Both the position numbers and the translations under genes were made by a program. DNA of 64,000 nt, taken from the NCBI GenBank assembly GCA_023101885.1, contig JALPQD010000390.1:1723257-1787256 (forward strand), given 5' to 3'. Positions 37,080 to 49,050 of this stretch are shown one piece after another (the stretch's first letter is position 1; each line of letters starts with the position of its first letter). This DNA comes from Typhlomys cinereus (Eukaryota > Chordata > Mammalia > Rodentia > Platacanthomyidae). Under the pieces are notes generated by a model. The model made no database searches and was not told where the DNA came from. It worked only from the letters and a program-made list of their open reading frames with translations.

Positions 37080-37450
37080 TTATTTATATGCTTTTAGTGA
37101 TTTGCACATGGATTCTTGCCATTTTCACCCCTTGTTGCTCAATTCCTACCCTCACTATTTTGCACTACAAACTTTCTTCTTCCCATCTGACCCTTCTGAA
37201 TCTCATGTTCTCTCTCTCTGTCTCTCTCTGTCTCTGTCTCTCTGTCTCTCTCTCTCTTTCTCTCTCTGTCTTCCTAGGTCCCATCTGGGTTATTACAAAT
37301 GATGTCTTTGGCCACTTTCTGAGACAAGATCAATATCTAGAGTGGACAGGCCATTGAAGAGAGTTGCTTCACTTCTCTCCTATCTAACCTTAACCCTTGG
37401 AAGTCTCAGAGGGGTGTAGAGTGCCTCTTGAAGTCTTTCACTTTCATGGT
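37080..37450 (-). mobile_element. Old L1 3'-end fragment with (TC)n tract
   Basis: Pyrimidine-rich antisense L1 3'UTR-like block. It contains a TCTCTG/TC simple repeat at 37208-37270, then 'cccatctgggttattacaaatgatgtctttggccac'. Boundaries approximate. Confidence 0.45.
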
Positions 37451-37579
37451 GTAATATGCTTAGCTCAGTTCTTGTGCAGATCTGGTGAAAGTACAAACAG
37501 TTTTCACAGCTTTAACACTGAAAGCAGTGCATAGATAACTGGGGAAGAGGAACAATAAGCAATCTCAAACATATATTTG

Positions 37580-37706
37580 ATTATTTTTGAGGCAGTTTCC
37601 AGTTATTTCTGGCTTTCCTGGTACTTGGTATGTAGCACAGGTTGAACTTTGGTCTCTTTTTTATGAGTTCTGGAACTAAGAAATAGGCACCAGGATTCTT
37701 GGGTTA
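37580..37706 (-). repeat. Diverged B1-like (7SL) SINE fragment
   Basis: The plus strand text 'ggctttcctggtacttggtatgtagcacaggttgaactttggtctc' follows the order of antisense B1 (ggctgtcctggaactc...tagaccaggctggcctcgaactc). Old copy. Confidence 0.5.
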
Positions 37707-37709
37707 TTC

Positions 37710-38525
37710 AAAAATTTAGTATTAAGAGCAATATTTTAAAAATAGAGAATAATTAAAAGTTATAATAAAAATAATTAAACTAAATTAGTTTCTAAAGCCA
37801 CATGTTATCTATAACTTGCAAAAATCTGCTAACCAATGTTGTCAAAATACATATAAAGTTTCTAAACTGCTCAAATAGAAAAAAATGAAAGCAAGATAAA
37901 AATGTGTTAAAAATGACTTGAAATGAAGGAAGTCTATGTAATCAGAATATACATAAGGAATATTAAGAATCATTGAAGAGTCAAAATTTTATTTAAATGA
38001 ACCCTAAGCATTTTAAATTCTTGTGTTTTGTATCACTGTGTTATTCATATTGGATAACACAATCATTGAAACATTAATTGGAGATATTATGTAAATTTAG
38101 AACATTTAAATAAATGTATTTAAAAATCTTTAATTTATGGAAAATTGCTGTATTTCACTATTAGCAGAAAGTTTGATTTAATTTAATAAATCACAAAAAA
38201 TAGAAAAATAATTTAAAATAATTCTACATTTATTAAAAAAGAATGCTCAAGAATTGCAAAATCAATAAGCATATACTTTTCAAATTAAAAGTGTTCAATT
38301 AATAATTGAAGAAAATTTCAGAATGATCTGAGCATTTAATAAAATATTTAATAAAATATTTAATATTTAATATTTAATAAAAATAAAACAATTTGAAGTT
38401 AAATCCCAGAATTTGTAGATACATACATAAAAAGACAAGTATTTTACATTCCAGAATTCATTGTAATCAATAAAATATAAATTCCTGATTAGTTCTTCAC
38501 CTTATAGAATTAGTACATTTAAATT
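37710..38525. other. Very AT-rich intergenic, no gene seen
   Basis: Contains short 'aatatttaataaa' repeats at 38335-38385; nothing else recognised. Confidence 0.5.
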
Positions 38526-38534
38526 ATAATGAGA

Positions 38535-38880
38535 TAGAGAGTTTAGAGTTTGGCTTTGTTTGGTAAGTACCTGCTGTAAAAATGTAAGTACCTGAGTACA
38601 GTTCATAAAATCATGCAAAAGCCTAGCTCAGAGGTGTCTAACTGTTACCTCAATGTAGAGAGACCAGCAGCAGGCAGTTCGCCAGAAGTCACCAACTAGA
38701 TTTACCCAGACAATTAATTTGCAAGGATTTTAGTGAGAAAGTTTTTCACAAACCTAACTTGTGATCAGCAAAGGAGGACACTCAGTTCACACCTACCCAT
38801 GTGTGCCCACATCCACCTGTAAAAATTCAAACACGCACATACATCACGCATATGCATGCACATACAAATATAACAATAAT
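38535..38880 (+). repeat. Possible old B2/B4-like SINE
   Basis: 'ggtaagtacctgctgtaaaa...gtacctgagtacagttc' resembles a tRNA-SINE head, and the right end carries CA-rich text with 'acacgcacatacatcacgcatatgcatgcacatac'. Weakly supported and interrupted in the middle. Confidence 0.4.
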
Positions 38881-39986
38881 AATCTAATTCAACAACTTAT
38901 TTTTAAACACCCTTGCAGAATCCAAGTAAGCAGGTAATAGACAATGAAGAAATATAAAATCAGAATTATCTGGTAGATTGAAGATTGTTTTGGGTTTGGA
39001 ATATTTGGCAGACACATACAAAAGTGATATTATCCCATGAAGATGTACAACATGATAAGTTAAGAGTAATCCATGTTACAAATCAGTGTAAGAGTACTAA
39101 TCTTGCCCATACACTGAGAATATATTCATCACACTACAATAAAGAGTTTATAAAATGCTATACTTTACAGTAAGATAGAAAGCTGAAAAAGGGTGCAGAG
39201 GAAATGAAAGTGCAGTTTCTATATGCCATATACAGACACATTCACAATTTAGAAAAAATTGATGAGTGCAAATAATTGTTACAGGGTTTCTTTTTCATAT
39301 TAACTTTATTTTTTAAATTTACTTCAATAAATTTACTTCAATTATTACTGGAAATAAAAAATTGAGATTCATTGATTAAGTCATTTGTATGTTTGTGAAT
39401 CAACATAACTGAAACCAATCTGGAAAACACCTGGTGATGTTTTTCAAGCAATGATAACACACACTTAAAATTTGTCAGGAATGTATCTCTTTACTAATAA
39501 TGAACAGCTTTGTAAATACTTCCTATTTGCAGTTATATTCATCCTCATATGGAGTTGGAATTATTTATCTTGTTTAACTGAAGAAGCTGAGGGTTACAAA
39601 ATTGAGCTTATCGAGGATTGTAAAGCTAAGAAGATATTTTATGCATAAATAGAATTTTCTAAAAGCTGACATTGTGCCAGACTATCTTATCTAAAATTAT
39701 ATACAATTTTGGCATGCATAAAATATTGCACTTTGATATTAAAATTTCAGATCCATGTTATTGTTGCAAACTAGCTGTCCTTAACACACAGATATATTTA
39801 AAGCACATTTATCACATACTTGATATATACACTTAACAAACACATTCTCAGAAAATCGTCCAAGAACATGCTGGTAGAAGAGAATCTTCAAATAACAATA
39901 AACAAAGCTTTCAAGTGTATTTAGAAAAAAATGAAAATTTAGTACTCAGCAGGAAAGAAAATGTAAGCTCAATAGTTAGCATTGTT

Positions 39987-40934
39987 TTATTGTAGGTCTC
40001 TGGAACACTCTTTTTTCTTTATAACTCTTATGAAGGCCCCTTTTACATCTTTGTTTCTGAGACTATAAATGAGAGGGTTCAGCATGGGAATCACAATGGA
40101 ATAAAAAACAGAAGGCACATGATCTTTTCCCAAGGAGTAGGACTTACTTGATCTTAAATAAGTGAAGATGAGAGTACCGTAAAAGATGGTGACTCCCAGA
40201 AGATGAGAAGCACAAGTGGAGAAAGCTTTTCGCTTTCCTGAAACGGAATTAATTTTCAAAACTGTAGAGAGAATGGATGCATAGGATGCAGATATCATGA
40301 CCAAAGAGGCCATAAGCGTAGACCCAGCTAAAATAAATATGATTATCTGGATGCTATAGGTGTCATCACAAGCCAGGGCTAAAATTGGAGATGTGTCACA
40401 AAAAAAGTGATGGATGACCTTGGAGTGACAGAAATGCAGCCTGCTCATGCAGATCACGGTGATGGTGGAGTCCACTGCCCCAACCACGTAGGATCCTGTG
40501 ATAAGGGTTGAGCAGAGCTCTGTAGACATAATGACTGGGTAGTGCAGAGGGTTGCAGATGGCCACGTAGCGGTCGTAAGCCATTGCAGAGAGGAGAACAC
40601 ACTCAGCAGCCGCCAAGAGAATAAAAAAGTACATCTGTGAGAAGCAGCCTGTGAAAGAAATGTTCTTGTTGGAAGTCAGCAGATTCCCTAACGTTTTAGG
40701 TGTGACCACAGTTGAGTAACCAAGGTCAAGGAATGATAGGTGAATGAGGAAAAAATACATTGGTGTGTGAAGCTGGACATCTAAACAAATGATCAGCATC
40801 ATCCCTGTATTCCCCAGCACTGTACACAGGTATATGACTAGAAAAAATGCAGAGAGGACTAGTTGCAGCTCTCTGGAATCTGTCAGTCCCATGAGGATGA
40901 AGTCAGGCATAATCGTGTAATTCCAGCTGCTCAT
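39987..40934 (-). CDS. OR-7: olfactory receptor, OR8H-like, intact
   Basis: A 315-residue single-exon class II OR. I start it at the ATG at 40934 (MSSWNYT) and not at 40997: an acceptor (ttttcagcag on the minus strand) ends near 40950, so the 21 extra upstream codons are intron. Sequons NYT (N5) and NIS (N91), GN 41-42, LHTPMYFFL 55-63, [10 protein letters not shown] 118-127, [10 protein letters not shown] 236-245 and [13 protein letters not shown] are intact. It differs from its neighbours in TM1 ([11 protein letters not shown]), ECL2 ([17 protein letters not shown]) and ECL3 ([19 protein letters not shown]), making it the most diverged intact member. The upstream element is at 42669-42727. 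Confidence 0.96.
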   Translation of the reverse strand: MSSWNYTIMPDFILMGLTDSRELQLVLSAFFLVIYLCTVLGNTGMMLIICLDVQLHTPMYFFLIHLSFLDLGYSTVVTPKTLGNLLTSNKNISFTGCFSQMYFFILLAAAECVLLSAMAYDRYVAICNPLHYPVIMSTELCSTLITGSYVVGAVDSTITVICMSRLHFCHSKVIHHFFCDTSPILALACDDTYSIQIIIFILAGSTLMASLVMISASYASILSTVLKINSVSGKRKAFSTCASHLLGVTIFYGTLIFTYLRSSKSYSLGKDHVPSVFYSIVIPMLNPLIYSLRNKDVKGAFIRVIKKKECSRDLQ

Positions 40935-41103
40935 AATGAATTGCTGAAACTGCTGAAAAATTACATTATACATTGGTTTCTTACATAAAAGGGTCATGCT
41001 TATGCTTGTATGTATGTTCTAGCATTTTTATAATCAGTTTCCATTTTCACAAGTTGTTATTACTTTTATGGTCTATGATTATAAAGTATCTGTTAAAAAT
41101 ATA

Positions 41104-41313
41104 TATATAGGGACCCATAAGATAGTTCAGTGGGTAAGGCAGATGCCTGGAAACTTAGTGGCCTACCTTTCATCCCTGGAAACTACATGGTAGAAGGAAA
41201 GTTGTTCTCTGACCTCACCCTATGTTCCATGGTATACATGTCTGTGACTTCTGTCTCTCTCTCTCTCTCTCTCTCTCTTTCACACACATACACATACACA
41301 CACATGAATAAAT
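41104..41313 (+). repeat. B2-type SINE, host of SINE copy 5
   Basis: Head 'gggacccataagatagttcagtgggtaagg', body with 'gttgttctctgacctca', then (CT)n and CA-rich tail ending 'gaataaataaaatatttaaata'. Closer to generic rodent B2 than the young family. A young SINE sits directly in its tail. Confidence 0.75.
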
Positions 41314-41327
41314 AAAATATTTAAATA

Positions 41328-41607
41328 GGGCTGGAGAGGTGGCTCAGGGGTTAAGCTTCTGCCTTGCAGGCAGAAGGTCCTGAGTTCGGATCCCAGATCC
41401 CACGTAGTATAGACGCCAGGCGGAAGCAGGGGCGGCCTGCGTTTCCGGTCCTGGTAGGGCGGAGCCTGTGAATCCCCGGGCAGAAGGAGGTGGAGGCGTC
41501 CATGGTGGTTCCCGATTCGTCCGTGGTTCTACACACACACATACACACATGCGCGCGCACATACATACACACGCACAATTGAATAAATAATAATAAAAAA
41601 ATTAAAA
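41328..41607 (+). mobile_element. Young SINE copy 5 (short subfamily with 3-base insertion)
   Basis: Inserted in the A-rich tail of the SINE at 41104-41313. The 14-bp duplication aaaatatttaaata lies at 41314-41327 and 41608-41621. It carries the 'tac' insertion (cacgtagtatagac) also seen in copy 4, so the two probably come from the same source gene. Confidence 0.92.
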
Positions 41608-41624
41608 AAAATATTTAAATATAC

Positions 41625-42660
41625 ACACAGATATATGAACTCACCTTTGGATATTAAATAATAAAGTGTAGCATGCTTGTTAATTTCACTAATCTGTTCC
41701 TTTTATAACTTGATTCATCTATATGAATTATCATGCACTAGGCACTACTATTACCCACCAATATTAGATGAGTTACAGGATGCAGAAAGCCAAAAACATC
41801 TTATGTAAATTCAGTTTGAATGAATGTTTGCTGTATTATTAGGACAATAGAATTTAACTAAAATAATCAGGTTTATTATGCTTTCTATTTGTAATTCATT
41901 CAGCAAGCACAATATTGCACAAATAAAGAACAAATAGAGAACATTGCTTTAACATTATATTTGATGATTCTCTCATCGGAGTGTTAATAAGCAGTAATTC
42001 TAAACAAATTCCACAGTTTGCAGGATGCTCATAGACTAAATTAAGAAATATTACATGAAAATGGAACAATTTAAAGTTATTAATATTACAATTTAAAAAT
42101 GTGATCATTACTCAAAGTCTCATTCCTTCAATTCTGCATTTGTTGCAAAGATTCATGACATATGTTGGGCACATGTGAAGAGATAGATGCACATAATATT
42201 TTAATGGCATGTGCGGTTCACATTAAATATTATAATTGCTCCAAATTTAAGTATACTTACTTTGAGCCAATATTGTTACAAAAAACACAAAGGAAAGAAA
42301 TTTTCCAAAATCATAGTCCTAAAAAATATTTAGCTTCCAAAACTTCTTACAAATGGAAAAAGAAATGTTTTTAATGATCTGAAAAAAAAAAAAAAAAAAC
42401 CTGTACTATGGCATTTGCTTCTCTTGGAATTAGTATTCTCACATTTCTGTGCATTCATTTTTTTAAATTTAAAAATAAATCAGATTACATTTGAAATTCT
42501 ATTCTGGTCTCAGTCAAATGATAATTTTCTTAGCAAGAGGCAGCCCAAAAGGATTCTAGGAAAACAGTGTGAATTTAAGCAGATACTCTGTGTCTTCACT
42601 CTGCTTGAAAACTGAATAGAAAAATGGTGACTCTTCTAAGAATCTCACTGAGTATCACAT
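41625..42660. other. Upstream flank / probable intron of OR-7
   Basis: AT-rich. A poly(A) run lies at 42380-42398. 'tctcagtcaaatgataattttct' near 42508 matches ancestral OR flank seen in OR-1 and OR-8. Confidence 0.5.
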
Positions 42661-42668
42661 AGCATGTG

Positions 42669-42727
42669 GTCATCCTCAGGGGCTAATGTTTAAGGAAAAC
42701 TACTTGGTGTGCATTCAGGGACCAAAA
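42669..42727 (-). promoter_or_regulatory. Shared OR upstream element, OR-7 copy
   Basis: gtcatcctcaggggctaatg, then ctacttggtgtgcattcagg and accaaaattaaag. Core conserved exactly on the minus strand (CCCCTGAGGATGA). It lies 1.7 kb before the ATG, about 1.4 kb without SINE copy 5. Confidence 0.5.
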
Positions 42728-43144
42728 TTAAAGAACTAATTCTGCCTTTCCCCTAGGATTCCCATGTTGAAGAAAATAATCCTTTAGTCTTCTTTTCTGG
42801 TGTCTTAAAGTACACATTTATGTGAATAAGTATTAACTATGTATTTATAAAGTAAAATATAGGTAGTACAGTGATCACCAAGCTATTTCCTTTAGATGAG
42901 GATACTATTTCCTTATGAATAAGAGTAGAATAATTTGTCAGAGTAGTATATAATTACTCTGTTAATGACATTCTCAAGTGAAAAAAATGGGAATATGTGG
43001 AAAAGGAAGATATTTGTTTGAGTTAAAATGTGCTCACTTAAACAATTAAACATGCCAGTTTCAAAATAAATAAATATTATCTAAACAACTTTAACAGTTT
43101 GTAAAAATAATGGTAATTTCAATCCTTTTTACAATTTTTCATAA

Positions 43145-43641
43145 AGTATAATCTATACATTCAATATTTTTTAATTCTAATTTTTAATTTTATATTGTTT
43201 GAAAATTTCATTTGTATATTCAATGTACATTGATGTATCCACAAACTCTATTCTTTCCTTTCCCCTTAACACCCCTCCAACTTTTCTTCTTCCTCTTTCA
43301 TGTCCTCGTCACTTCATTAAACTATATTTTAATGACAAACTAAATTTTTTCAGTGTTACCCACATGGACATGAGTGTGCAGCCAATCACTGGAGGACGAG
43401 AAACCTACTGTAGAATGTAATTTCTCCCTTCCATTGCACCTACAATTGTCACTAGATCCTCAGCTAGGGACAAAGCCTCAAGACTCCCCTCACCATCCTT
43501 GTAGGAATGTTGACTGGCTGGATCTCTTGCCAATCCTGTGTGGGTGACTGCAGATACTATGAATGCATGACCATATCAATCATTTCATATCCTGAACATA
43601 GTGCTTCACTGTGTTTTTCCCTATTTACTGGCACTTAATAT
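43145..43641 (-). mobile_element. Older L1 3' end, left part (split by nested L1)
   Basis: Pyrimidine-rich antisense L1 3'UTR with 'gcagccaatcactggaggacgag' and 'ccatcettg'-type text; it continues after the nested insertion at 44734. The two halves join across the target site tttccttcccttcttt. Confidence 0.6.
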
Positions 43642-43657
43642 TTTCCTTCCCTTCTTT

Positions 43658-44717
43658 TTTTTTACATTTTTTATTATTATTTCTTTCCGCTCATACAAAC
43701 TTAATAGGTAGACCAGTTCCCTCCCCCCCTCCTCCTCCCCCCAAACCCCTTGCTCCCCTTCCCTCCCTCCCCATCTCCCAGTGCCTCCCCCCCAATTCCC
43801 AGAGAGTCCTTTATTGTGTATGCCTAACTCTCCTCTTGTCCTCCTTTCCAATGACATACAAGGACCCAGTGGCATTTCCCTGAACCCTTTCTCATGTTCC
43901 CTTTAAGCATAGGAACACTACTGTGGCTGTCAATCCCTTGCCTCCAAGGATCTTGGTGCCTTTAGCCGATGTTAGATTTTGTGAGGTCAATAGTGTGATG
44001 GACATTGCGCAGGGCATGCAAAGTCCTATTATGATTGCTTCAGCCCTAACTAGTGTGGAGACTCTTCACATCATTGCTCCCCCATCCTTTTGCTCTTACA
44101 ATCTTACTGCCCCCTCTTCCTCAAATGTCCCTGAGCTTCAGGATGGGGGGAGATTAGGCTGCCTTAGTTCTACGTGGATGATATAGAGTCTCTGAAGTTC
44201 TGGATTGTGGTTGATGTTCTTTCGCAGTTTTGCTGCTCCTGCAATGCCCTTCACTCCATCGTGGTGGGCACTGTATGTCACCCCCTGGTCAGAGACAAAA
44301 AAACTGTTAAACTGGAGTCTTGTTTTAATAGCACATTCAAGGGTAGATGTAATAAAAGCAGGAAACCTCGGTGAGGGAGGGGTTAGTCACCCATTTGCAA
44401 AATGATCATTTTTCATCTGCCAGACTATATGTCCTCCCCTTCTGGTGAGATCATACCCCCTCAGTTGTACATGATCAGGAACGAACGTCTGTGAACTTAA
44501 CCAGGTGTCACATTACTTACTTGCATTCCTTGGAGGCCGATTTTCTCTGCTGTAACATGGTCCCCTCTCTCCTTGTGTCTGGTGTGGCCCTCCAACCCCA
44601 TCCTTCCTGTTCACAATCCTTGCAATTACTGTATTACATAGGTTTACCTTTAAGTGTCTCAATGTGGGCTGGGTGAGTTTGGTACTAGGGAGTACATATG
44701 GCGCTTAACTTTCTGGA
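43658..44717 (-). mobile_element. Young 5'-truncated L1 nested in an older L1
   Basis: A T-rich start, pyrimidine-rich 3'UTR and a block closely similar to the L1 at 29067-29979 (both carry '...cattgcgcaaggcatgcaaag'-type text). A perfect 16-bp duplication, tttccttcccttcttt, lies at 43642-43657 and 44718-44733. Open frames inside are not genes. Confidence 0.9.
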
Positions 44718-44733
44718 TTTCCTTCCCTTCTTT

Positions 44734-45826
44734 GATGTTCATTGGGCCCTAAATAAACAGCCTTCCACCAAAAAAAAGTGTTTTTTGTTTTCAATGTTTA
44801 TTTGTAGTGTCTTGGTCAAAAATAAGTGACTATAATTATGCTAATTTTATAACTAAGTACTCTTCCCTCTTTTGTATCTACATGGCTTGTTTTTTCACTT
44901 TTTTGTCAGCAGCATGTTGCTTTTATTAAAAATAGATGGGTATAATAATTTGAGATCAGGAAGGTAGTATATACAACAGCTTTTTTTCCTCCAGATTGGT
45001 TTGAATATTTTTGCTTTCACATGAATTTTATGATTTTCTGTTTCTGTGAAGATTATCACAGGAATTTTCCTTGGTGTTCCAGTAACTTTATAGTTTGCAT
45101 TTTTTGGGGAGTAATTTTTTATATTATTAACCTTTCCAATCTATGAGCATGGGAAATCTTTCTAGCTTTAAAGGGCGTCCTTGATTTCTTTCAGAAATGT
45201 TTTTAATTTTCAATTATAGAGTCCGTCCCTATACTTGGCTGATTTATTCTAAGATTTTTTTTGAGCTTGTAGTCAAATTTTTCTTTTTTATCCTTGATAT
45301 GTAAAAAAGCTATTAATAGTTATATGCTAATTTTATATTCTGTATTTTGTCACTTTTCTGAAAGTGTCTTTCAGTTGTAAAAGATTTCTGTTTGGAGACT
45401 TTGATATTTATTTTACTTTTCAATATTTTAACTATTTTATGTGTTTGTGTGTGTGTGTGTGTGTGTGCATGTGTGTGTGTGTGTCTGTGTGTATATCAGA
45501 GGGTCAAGGGTGACTTTGGGAATCAGCCTGAAGGACCAGCAGTGCAGGCCTTTGGTTCTGCCTGACATTTTCACATGGGACCTGGGATTCAAACTCAGAA
45601 TCTTCTGCTTATGAGACAGAGTCTTAACCCCTGAGCCATCTCTCAAGCCCGAATTTGAGCTTCTTATGCACAGAAACTTATCACCTACTAATATAGGCAA
45701 TTTGAAGTCTTCTTTTTCCTTTCTGTACCTTATTTGCTTTGCATATACTTTTTTGATCCGACATTATGAAATAGACTTTCAATGCTATACTGAGTTAATG
45801 TGGAAGTAGTGAATGTGGGGGCTCTT
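44734..45826 (-). mobile_element. Older L1, ORF2 region, right part
   Basis: Antisense L1 ORF2 text ('ttgtcagcagcatgttgcttttat', 'aatttgagatcaggaaggtag', 'aggaattttccttggtgttcc'), degenerate and without a usable frame. It is interrupted by an older SINE at 45441-45650; the L1 text resumes until about 45826. Confidence 0.7.
45441..45650 (-). repeat. Older tRNA-derived SINE inside the L1
   Basis: (GT)n first, then 'atcagagggtcaagggtgactttgggaatcagcc', and a head ending 'cctgagccatctctcaagccc'. Reverse orientation. It lacks part of the middle. Confidence 0.8.
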
Positions 45827-45829
45827 GAG

Positions 45830-46796
45830 AAAATCCTTACTTTGAAATGATTGGTTATACAAAGTCACATCAAAACCAGCACATAATGTACAAGAAGACT
45901 TACTGTCAAGCAAGTAGGAGGACAAGTAGGAAGCAAGTGGGTAAGCAGTAAGCTGCATGGCAGATAATTTGATGAGTAAACAGAAGGACAAATTTAGGAA
46001 AGAAACGAGCCGCCTGACTATCTCTAAAAAGCAGACAGAGAGACAGGGAGAGAGAGAGATTTAGTTCTCAGGTCTCTTAAAGGGCATGGTCATGTAACTC
46101 GGTGTATAATGATAGGCTTGGGGGTTGTAGTTGGAAAAGTACAGGGAAGGGAAGGGATGCGCATCCTGGGGTGGGTGAAAGTCTTGGCAAAATGTTCCAG
46201 TTTATCTTAGTTGCAGGTTGACTGGGGCAATGAAGCTGTCCGTGAGGGGATGGAGGTGACTTATCTAAGTAGACTGGAAATTATGAAGGGTTCTTTGTCT
46301 AAACATGTATATTGGAGAGAGAGGGCAGGCAGCTTGAGCCATTTTGTGTTTATCATACCAAATATACTTAACATATCTAACAGTGAAAGCCCTAGCCTTT
46401 TTCTATTTCAGCAGGTATAAAAGAAAAATTGCCATAATGTGAGTGTGAGTCTGTTACCCTCAATTGCTGAAAGGAATTTACTGTCTACTTATTTACCAGA
46501 ACCTTGTTTTGTTTTGTTTTGTTTGAGTTTTTTTTTAATTTTTCAAGAGACAAAGATATTTATAAAGTAAAAAAAATCAGGAAGGAATAAAAAATCCCAT
46601 GTGTAAAATGAAACAGTGTTTGCTGAGGACACTAACTAGACCTTATTATATGATCATATCCTTGGTAGATACATTTCTACTTGTTTTGTGTCACAATCTT
46701 AGCTTGTTCTTTCCCTTCAATACATTATAAATTTTTTTAAAAAAATTGCTTTTGGGAAATGGTAGTATTTCTCCCCCTTTTTTTTTAATCTCAAAG
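45830..46796. other. Intergenic, unclassified repeat-like DNA
   Basis: Purine-rich patches (46030-46060, 46310-46330) and short direct repeats such as 'aagtaggaggacaagtaggaagcaagtgggtaag'. Composition differs from the AT-rich background, which suggests an LTR-type element, but I cannot place it. Confidence 0.35.
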
Positions 46797-46810
46797 GTTA
46801 ACATAATTTG

Positions 46811-47058
46811 GACTGGAGAGATGTCTCAGAGTTTAAGATTCTGCTTCTCAAGCAGAACGTCCTGAGTTCATATCCCAGGTCCATGTAAAAACTGGAAGGT
46901 GGAAACAGCAAAGGTCTGCACTTATGGCTCTGGTGAGAGGAGCCTGGGAACTCCAGAGCAAAGCAAGACTGAGGTAAAAGCAATCCAGGTTGATTCCTGA
47001 AATCACCCTTGGTCCTCCACAGAGATACACAATGCTCTCTCTCTCTCCCTCTCCCTCT

Positions 47059-47134
<76 letters not shown>

Positions 47135-47166
47135 TCTACACAGAGTAAATAAATATTTTTTTAAAA
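46811..47166 (+). mobile_element. Older tRNA-derived SINE with target-site duplication
   Basis: Head 'gactggagagatgtctcagag', body with 'aaatcacccttggtcctccacagag', then (CT)n and (CA)n. Flanks 'gttaacataatttg' (46797-46810) and 'gttaacatgatttg' (47167-47180) form a 14-bp duplication with one mismatch. Confidence 0.88.
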
Positions 47167-47180
47167 GTTAACATGATTTG

Positions 47181-49050
47181 AAAAAGGGGTTTTGCTAAAC
47201 AAAATGAAGTACACTCATCTTTACATTGAAAGGTAGGGAAACAACAGTGGCCACAGGCAAAACATTCCTTATGATGCACAGACATTAATTTTTTGTCCTT
47301 ATTCTGGTTTTTGGTGACCAGAGACCATTGATTCCTGTAGAATTACAATTTAGCTGTGTGACACAGGAACTTGTATGTGTCTCTGAGACATGCAAAAGAG
47401 AACACCTTTTTGCCTCTTGGCCTGAGCACTCTTCAGAACACCCACTATGCCTCTATTTCTGTCCATTTAAAAATACATTGTCACATCAAAAAAGTACATG
47501 TAATAATTGTTGCAAAAGTTTAGGAACAAAAGCAAATGATTGGATAACAGAAGTGCATTTCCTAAAATAATATTTAATCTATGTGTGTGTGTGTGTGTGT
47601 GTGTATGTGTTGGTGTGCAAGTGGAATGTATAGACCTCATGAATGCTCACATGTGAACATAAATGAACATTGTATGTCCTGTATTCTCATTCTTCACATT
47701 ATTCTCTTGAGATTGTGTCTATCACTGAACTTGGAATTAGAGGAATAGCAGCCCCATTTCTCCACTGTCCACAGCTTGAATGCACAGGAACAAACAACCA
47801 CATGTACCTATTTAAGTAGATGTGTGAGTTTCAAACCAAAGTGTTCATATTCACATTGTAGCAATCTTATCGTGCCAGCTTCCAGCCCTAAAATAACACT
47901 TCAAAAGAAAAATTATAATTAGACTGCAAGCATACTGTATCTAGACAGAATTTTATTGAAAAGAGAAAATGTTGGTGCTCAAACTTACCAAATTTTATGA
48001 CGTGACAAAATGTAAATTTATTGCCATGTCTATTTTCTAGAGTGCTTCTTTACTAAAATGCAAAAAATTGTCAATAAAGTAGATAAAGTTACAATGTGTC
48101 ACACTGTAACTTCTACTACTTCAAAGTAATAGAAGAAGGGACATTAGACATATGCTGAGGACAGATTCCTTTCACAACTTGCATTAACAGAGAGATGATC
48201 ACACAAAAGACTTTCAAGTGAATGCAGAAAGCTTTAGAATGCTTCTATACATCAAATATAGTATTCAGAAGTGTAAATTTAAAAGGAAAATGTACATGAG
48301 TATCAATAATCATTTAGTGTAATAACTTCAAATTTTATACATTAGAACACTTTCCTGTACTTTAATTCTACCTCTGTATTCTAAATCCAAATTATTATTA
48401 TTATTAATCCAGACTCAGGAAATACTGAGCCTTTCTTAGTTATTTGCATGGTTGTGAATTAAATTAATCAAAAGTAACCACTGAGGATAGTATCTTTCTT
48501 TTTTTCTTTAAGTATTAGTTCTTATGAAGGCTTGTCAGTGGAAAAGGAGGGGAGACAGGAATTAGGATCAAAGTGAAAAGAAAAAAGAAAATTAATTTTA
48601 AAAGTAGTCTGTGAAATACCAGTGAAGATATTTTAAGAAAAGATTGATTAATGATTTAAAGGAATTCCATCCATTCTGTTAGCACATGGGCCTGTGTAGA
48701 GCAAACAGTATTTCCTACGTGGTTAGCTTATGAAACTGCTTTCATTGTGCAAAGTGATCTTTTATGGCATAACTATCTAAAATTCCTTTATACATGAAAT
48801 GATGTATAATGTAGGTTTAAGATTTACAAGCGTATTTTCTTATTTTATAAACTTTTTAAATTTATAAATATATGTATTTGGATTATGGGACTCACACAAG
48901 TTTCATGTCTTTGAATTTTGACTGATTTCTGATGGCTCATACCTAGAAATGTCCAGAACACATGTATTTATTAGGGAAGACCAACATGATTGGAATAAGC
49001 CTTTCATTTTTTTGAAGAAAGTTAGGACAAGGGAATGATATGAACAAAAG
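47181..49050. other. 3' flank of OR-8, no gene seen
   Basis: A (GT)n run lies at 47582-47604. 'atgcttctatacatcaaatatag' near 48240 belongs to the ancestral OR 3' flank block. The DNA from about 48900 to 52575 is mostly inserted material, which explains why this block is now far from the OR-8 stop codon. Confidence 0.5.

Noticed and set aside
43621..43875. Glycine-rich minus-strand frame
   Set aside because: It reads the purine-rich strand of an L1 3'UTR.
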